From positions 27,222,874 through 27,286,873 of the forward strand of contig CM060195.1 in the NCBI GenBank assembly GCA_030549335.1: 64,000 nucleotides of DNA, read 5' to 3'. The position numbers and the translations under genes were made by a program. This document shows, one piece after another, positions 59,510 through 64,000 of this stretch (positions within the stretch are counted from its first letter, which is position 1; every line of letters begins with the position of its first letter). The DNA is from Pontederia crassipes. Taxonomy: Eukaryota > Streptophyta > Magnoliopsida > Commelinales > Pontederiaceae. A model generated the notes under the pieces. It made no database searches, had not been told where the DNA came from, and was given only the letters and a program-made list of their open reading frames with translations.

Positions 59510-60125
59510 ATTCTCTCATGAAGGACAAGCACTTCAGTGATGTGCTGATCTGAGATGTTAGCCTGAAAAGAGAGGTCCAGGACTCTGCTTCACTGCTGCC
59601 TGCAGTCCAAAACTCTTACACTAGTGACATTGGGCGTGCCAATAGAGCCTGACATTGATGCTTCTACAGCTGATGCCTTCTGGAGGTCTCTTCACACCAT
59701 GTGAACATGGGACAGCCAGGAGCAGAAGGGGGGCTAGCTAAGGTCCATGGCGGTCACCTAGGCCATCTGGTTGAAATGCAACTGAACAATCTTTGGAGGC
59801 GACAGATGTTACATAGAATTCTCTCATGAAGGACAAGCACTTCAGTGATGTGCTGATCTGAGAGGTTAGCCTGAAAAGAGAGGTCCAGGACTCTGCTTCA
59901 CTGCTGCCTGCAGTCCAAAACTCTTACACTAGTGACATTGGGCGTGCCAATAGAGCCTGACATTGATGCTTCTACAGCTGATGCCTTCTGGAGGTCTCTT
60001 CACACCATGTGAACATGGGACAGCCAGGAGCAAAAGGGGGGCTAGCTAAGGTCCATGGCGGTCACCTAGGCCATCTGGTTGAAATGCAACTGAACAATCT
60101 TTGGAGGCGACAGATGTTACATAGA
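59510..60125. repeat. 308-bp near-perfect tandem duplication
   Basis: The block starting ATTCTCTCATGAAGGAC at 59510 repeats at 59818. Only a few single-base differences were seen (for example GAGATGTTAG/GAGAGGTTAG and GAGCAGAAGG/GAGCAAAAGG), so the duplication is recent. Confidence 0.92.
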
Positions 60126-60294
60126 GAATATTCCCCCTTTTGAGGAGGGAGTGGGGAGCTGGATAGGGTAGGCCATGGGCGTCTAGACTCACTCTTGTTA
60201 TCTTACTTTCCTTCTCATTTGGTTTACCTGTTTCCCTTGGGCTTTGATCCCACACTTCTACAACTTAGTTTTACAAAACTGTTTAATACAAGTG

Positions 60295-60323
60295 GGATGA
60301 CTACCCGAGTTCAGTAGTCATCC
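60295..60323. other. 10-bp stem hairpin followed by T-rich run
   Basis: GGATGACTAC and GTAGTCATCC pair perfectly around a 9-base loop, followed by TTTTTCTTGTAATAAAA. It sits just inside the right edge of the insertion and could be its 3' end structure. A Helitron end would need CTRR after the hairpin, which is absent. Confidence 0.6.
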
Positions 60324-60670
60324 TTTTTCTTGTAATAAAAGCTACCAATAATCCAAATATGAGGCATCTGCCTTATCATTCCTTATTTTTGTGAGAAGTG
60401 AGAACATCTGTTCAACTGAAACAATTAAGCATATCCTCTCTGCTAAAAGTTAAAAATAGATGATGTTCCCGCACTGAGGGGATATTATGGATAACACAAG
60501 AAACCAATAGGGATGAAGCTATGTGCCACTTCAAAAAAAGGTTGAGTTGCATTAAGTTCAAAGTGAATCAAAATCTTGGCTGTACGTCCCATCCACTGAT
60601 AATCCAACTATGAAGCATCTGCCTTGTTTTCCTTATTTTGTGAGAACATATGTGTTAATTATGTGTTAAA

Positions 60671-61188
60671 GCTGGCATACCCCTGAAAAAGGATTAAGTA
60701 GGCAGTTTCTCTTTGATGGATAATTGGTATGGAAAGGGCTGACCATCTGTGGGACATCTCTTCTACATTATCTTATTTATCAGGTCTTCTTTTCTTACCT
60801 TTAAAATTGCATGCATTAGCCAATCAACATGATCTCAGAAGTATTATTTCCATGACGACTGAGAATTTGAAGGTTGTACCACATATACGTCCTGTTATCC
60901 ATTCACAATAATAAAGGACACATTTTGTTATTTCACTCAATTGCATAACCACAGAAAACATCCCAGTTCTAGGCGATGCATTAAAGAATTGAATTTAATT
61001 AGCTTTTTGAGGATACATTAAAAAGAAAAAACTCTTTGAGGAAGACAATGTATTCGTTGAGTTATTTTTTGAATTAATTGATATTGAATGTCTTGTCTTA
61101 GACATTTGTTGTCAATTCTTTCTTGGGAGGAAAAAGGATTATTAATCTGGGTGTTAACCATCCGAAGATTCCATTCCCCTAAGGAATT
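60671..61188. other. Intergenic, no gene recognised
   Basis: AT-rich; nothing identifiable. Confidence 0.4.
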
Positions 61189-61205
61189 GAGGTACAAATT
61201 ATATA

Positions 61206-61247
61206 CAACAACAACAAAGCCTTATCCCACTAGGTGGGGTTGGCTAT
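61206..61247 (-). mobile_element. 42-bp SINE/LINE tail insertion
   Basis: Only CAACAACAACAAAGCC through GGGTTGGCTAT, on minus, yet flanked by a perfect 17-bp duplication GAGGTACAAATTATATA (61189-61205, 61248-61264). A true but extremely 5'-truncated retroposition. Confidence 0.92.
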
Positions 61248-61499
61248 GAGGTACAAATTATATAGGATGGAAAAAACCTAGCCCAGGCCAACAGGAGCAA
61301 AAAGATAAATGACGGAAAAATCAGTTGAACAGGTTCCAGTCTTGAGTCAGAACCTTGGTGTGGGAGATGATGTGGTCATCCCAGAAGATCACTGCAATGC
61401 CAATTATTTTTTTTCTTTTTTTTTTTTTTGAGGAGAACTGCGATGCCAATTCTGTGTCATGTGTGGCCTGTTGCAGAGTAGGTCCAAAAATAAATCATA

Positions 61500-61887
61500 T
61501 TCTTCCAAAATGTAGATATATACTTAATCCCAGTAGTGTCATGGGCTGTGGGGTTGTCCTTTTTGTCCGTGAAGAGGACCATCACTCCAGAGTCCAATAG
61601 GTAAAATGTCAACCTCATCGATGTATGTCAAGTTGAGGGGGCCCTCCACTGCTCTGGCGCAAACCACTGCCAGGAATGCAATGACAAACTCGACGGTGTT
61701 GAGGAACGTGACAGCGATGACATCCCCTGGATGGACGCCAACTGCGACAATGTCCAGGCAGTGACATCAACAAGCTGGTTAAGATGGGGGTGGAAAATGT
61801 TGAGGCGGCCAGGGAGGAAGAGGGCTCATCGGGAGGGGAAATTCCCAGCAGCCTTTCTCAGCAAGCCCCAGTGAGAGTGGACTCCAT
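61500..61887 (-). pseudogene. Acyl-activating enzyme (AAE3/4CL-like) exon 1 fragment
   Basis: From the minus-strand ATG at 61887 the pieces follow the N-terminus of AAE3-type (oxalyl-CoA synthetase) proteins: MESTLTG, then LLRKAAGNFPSR in the next frame, LNQLVDVTA, GVHPGDVIAVTFLNTVEFVI, AFLAVVCARAVEGPLNLTYI, and VLFTDKKDNPTAHDTTGIKY. At least three frame changes and a stop after FPSR break it. The AMP-binding P-loop region is absent, so only the first part of the gene is here. No flanking duplication or A tail was seen, so the origin (old duplication or capture) is open. Confidence 0.78.
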
Positions 61888-63948
61888 GTTGACTGTAGCT
61901 TCTGCTACCTGCTTCTATATGTAGGATTAGAAATAGACCAAACAGGGTACAACAATGGGGTATGTTTTGGTAACGGTCGCTGTGCAAGAAGGATTGAGTT
62001 CTTAAATATCCCATCGGGCATGTCATTAACATTTTTTTATATATGCAACATGGAAACAGAGGGAGAGAAGAAGAGATGAATTGAAGGTGGTTGGAAGAAG
62101 GGGAAAATTAGACACATCAGTGAGGAGTGCAGTGAGCAACCTGCTGGGATAGGGAATATGATTAATTTCATTTAATTTTCATTGTCTCAAATCGTTTTCC
62201 GGTGGTCATGCTACTAGGATAGAGAATATGATCAAATGTCACTAAGGTTCATATCTGAAGTAAAGAAGTTTTTGTCTAGATGGTTTCCATGTATATTAGG
62301 CAATAGCCCCTTTGCCATACTTATGTGAAGCTATACAAGAAGTGTGATCAATCTCCACATTTTAAATTTTATCCTATTGTGTTTCTCATCACAAATTGGA
62401 TATTGAAAATAAGGACAGAAAGAATACTTTTTCCTAAATTTTCAAACTATTAGGTTCATACGTAGTAGGGACACTGGACTGTTTTTGAGGGGCTTTGGGG
62501 CTATCTATCTTTATTTCTTTACAGGATGGGCTTGTTAAGCTTATTATAATTGGACGCACAAACATTATGAATTGCTTATTAGCTATCTTCTTGATATATG
62601 CTTGATCAATCAACATATTTTTCTTGATATATTTACATTCTTATTAAGGGTGTGTACATTTGTACCATTTTGTTTGAAACGGTACATTTGTACCATTATA
62701 AATGTGTGAATTAGAAGTTAAGCTGCTAACCAAGAAGGCAAGAAAGCCAAAAATAAGAAAGACAATATATAAATGTTGTTACTCTTCACAAAATGAAATT
62801 TGGCATACAATTATGATAATGAAGAGAGTGTTAGCCAATTAGGTTAAAAGCATGAAGTGCATCTGCTTATTATGGTGTATTGCTGTTTCATAAAGGGAGT
62901 TTTTGTTTTCCCCCAAAAAAGGAATGGAGGAACTGGAGATGACTATGGCACAGAGAATAATAGTGCATCTACTCATTCTGATGTAAAGTTGTTTTGTAAT
63001 CTGAAGCACTGTTGTATAAGAACGTGAAACCAGCAAAATCTGTCATGACTTTGGCAGAGGATATACATGTATGAGAACTGTGATTCTGGCACATAGGACA
63101 AACATGCAAGTTGACGGTGACTCTCACAGAGTAAATGGTGCAAAGGACAAGTACATTAGCTATTCTTCAGCCAGAGTGAGTTGGTCTTATTTCTGAGCTG
63201 TGTGTGATACTGAATATGTTCCTGTCAATTTGAATAACAATGATAATAAGGAATATGGACATTCTTCTATGATATTTATAATTTTCTAACATGGGAATGT
63301 TAGTTTAAAGAGGAATTGTGATGGCTTCCTTGTCTGCGGATGTAAGAATATCTACATGACATCCAACATAGAATGATATTGCTATTGGAATATGGTTCTA
63401 ATATTATGTTTGATTATTGAATTATGACCGATTTCATGTTCTCTTTGAAATTTTCATTTTCTATTGCAAATCATGTCTGCAGCTCTTCATACAAGTTACA
63501 TATGGGATGGTTTTAAAGTTAACCAAGAGTGAGAATTTATGTTTATCTGTATAAGCTTAATGTTTACTGAATAATTATGCTAGGTGCTGGTTTACTATTC
63601 TTGAAAGATTGATAATACGTTTTAGCTTATTGTGTTATTTGTATTTATTAGATTATATATATATGATTGTAGGTGATCGTTATTTATATATTTACCCTCT
63701 GTATCTCCATGTTACTTGAAGTGGAGAGTCAATACTAACAGGCCAAGATTATTATCCCCATAATGTGAACCATAGGCTTTATTGGTTACCATTGTATTTC
63801 CAAATAATTCCACGCCCTTTTATTGTGTTAATTTTACAAGCAATGGGTGGATTTATCTTGCTATAGAAAATATTTCTGTCTTACTGATGGTTCATGTATT
63901 TTACTATGCTTTTAAAATTTTGAGTCATGTTTAAGATGCTATTTTCAG
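61888..63948. other. Intergenic or intronic AT-rich DNA
   Basis: No gene or element recognised; a short TA run at about 63653-63664. If the last 52 bases are an internal exon, part of this stretch is an intron. Confidence 0.35.
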
Positions 63949-64000
63949 GAGTTAGGTGATCTATATCTAACCTCAGAAGCCAATGGTGCTACAGGGACAT
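63949..64000 (+). CDS. Possible partial exon at the window edge
   Basis: After an acceptor-like ATGCTATTTTCAG the sequence is open as ELGDLYLTSEANGATGT to the window end. Base composition is coding-like, but 17 codons are too few to name a family. Confidence 0.25.

Larger units (their letters stand above)
58882..60342. mobile_element. Unclassified insertion in the tandem array, LINE-like
   Basis: Interrupts an array unit between TACCATTA (about 58874-58881) and TACCAATA (60343-60350), a possible 7 of 8 target duplication. On minus, 59300-59520 reads RIFTRLIRMFGGIHH, CALC and VDHLFFQCLTATEV in adjacent frames, which together resemble the zf-RVT zinc-binding region of plant non-LTR elements. 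No RT core or inverted ends were found. It contains a 308-bp tandem duplication and a 10-bp stem hairpin near its right end. Confidence 0.45.
57120..60670. repeat. About 240-bp local tandem array interrupted by insertions
   Basis: Diverged units share, in order, TTCCCACAC, TATTATGGA-AACACAAGAA-CCAATA, GTTGAGTTGCATTAAGTTCAAAG, ACCAATAATCCAAATATGAGGCA and TTTTGTGAGAACAT. Units begin near 57130, 57355, 58765 and 60465. Unit 2 is split by the RTE LINE (57552-58709) and unit 3 by a 1.46-kb insertion (58882-60342). Confidence 0.75.

Noticed and set aside
60295..60323. Helitron 3' end
   Set aside because: The hairpin is good but is followed by TTTTTCTTG rather than CTRR, and no TC 5' end between A and T was found.

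Overview
The window looks like nuclear DNA of a flowering plant, most likely a monocot. It is AT-rich and gene-poor. The few coding exons are GC-rich, and the intronless PPR gene shows a steep 5'-to-3' fall in GC, as is common in monocots. The repeats are typical plant families: hAT, Mutator-like, CACTA and Tourist-type DNA elements, RTE and L1 LINEs, Au-like SINEs, and Ty1/copia remains. The species cannot be named from this sequence. No bacterial-type operon, CRISPR array or phage is present.

Layout. 1-8.5 kb: decayed copia polymerase and FAR1/MULE transposase remains, a perfect (TTA)65 microsatellite, and two hAT-type elements. 8.9-11.2 kb: an intact three-exon alpha-expansin gene (EXPA13-like) with a SINE in intron 2. 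11.9-19.3 kb: a SINE, two further hAT elements, a Tourist-like MITE, a TIR element and an L1 LINE remnant. 21.9-22.9 kb (minus): an intact single-exon SGNH/PC-esterase-like membrane protein gene. 23.6-31 kb: MITE, short tandem repeats, and a long-TIR MULE-like element with a perfect 9-bp target duplication. 31.2-39.7 kb: a roughly 3-kb unit present about three times, in which SINE insertions distinguish the copies. 39.7-42.2 kb (minus): a CDC20-like gene broken by one frameshift, with a second orphan copy of its 5' end upstream. 43.4-44.9 kb: a Pack-MULE-like element carrying a broken piece of a wall-associated-kinase-like ectodomain. 46-53.5 kb: two related hAT elements, a FAR1-like gene start, a 1.5-kb CACTA element and a probable solo LTR. 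54.1-55.8 kb: an intact PPR gene. 56.3-61.3 kb: three SINE copies and a 5'-truncated RTE LINE set in a local tandem repeat. 61.5-61.9 kb: an acyl-activating-enzyme (AAE3-like) pseudogene. The last 52 bases may be the start of an exon of a gene running off the window.

The three apparently intact genes (expansin, PC-esterase-like, PPR) do not form a functional cluster. The main biological story is transposition. The RTE LINE and the SINEs end in the same roughly 65-bp 3' sequence followed by TTG repeats, so the LINE machinery plausibly mobilised the SINEs. Many elements keep clear target-site duplications, which gives firm boundaries and a relative order of events.
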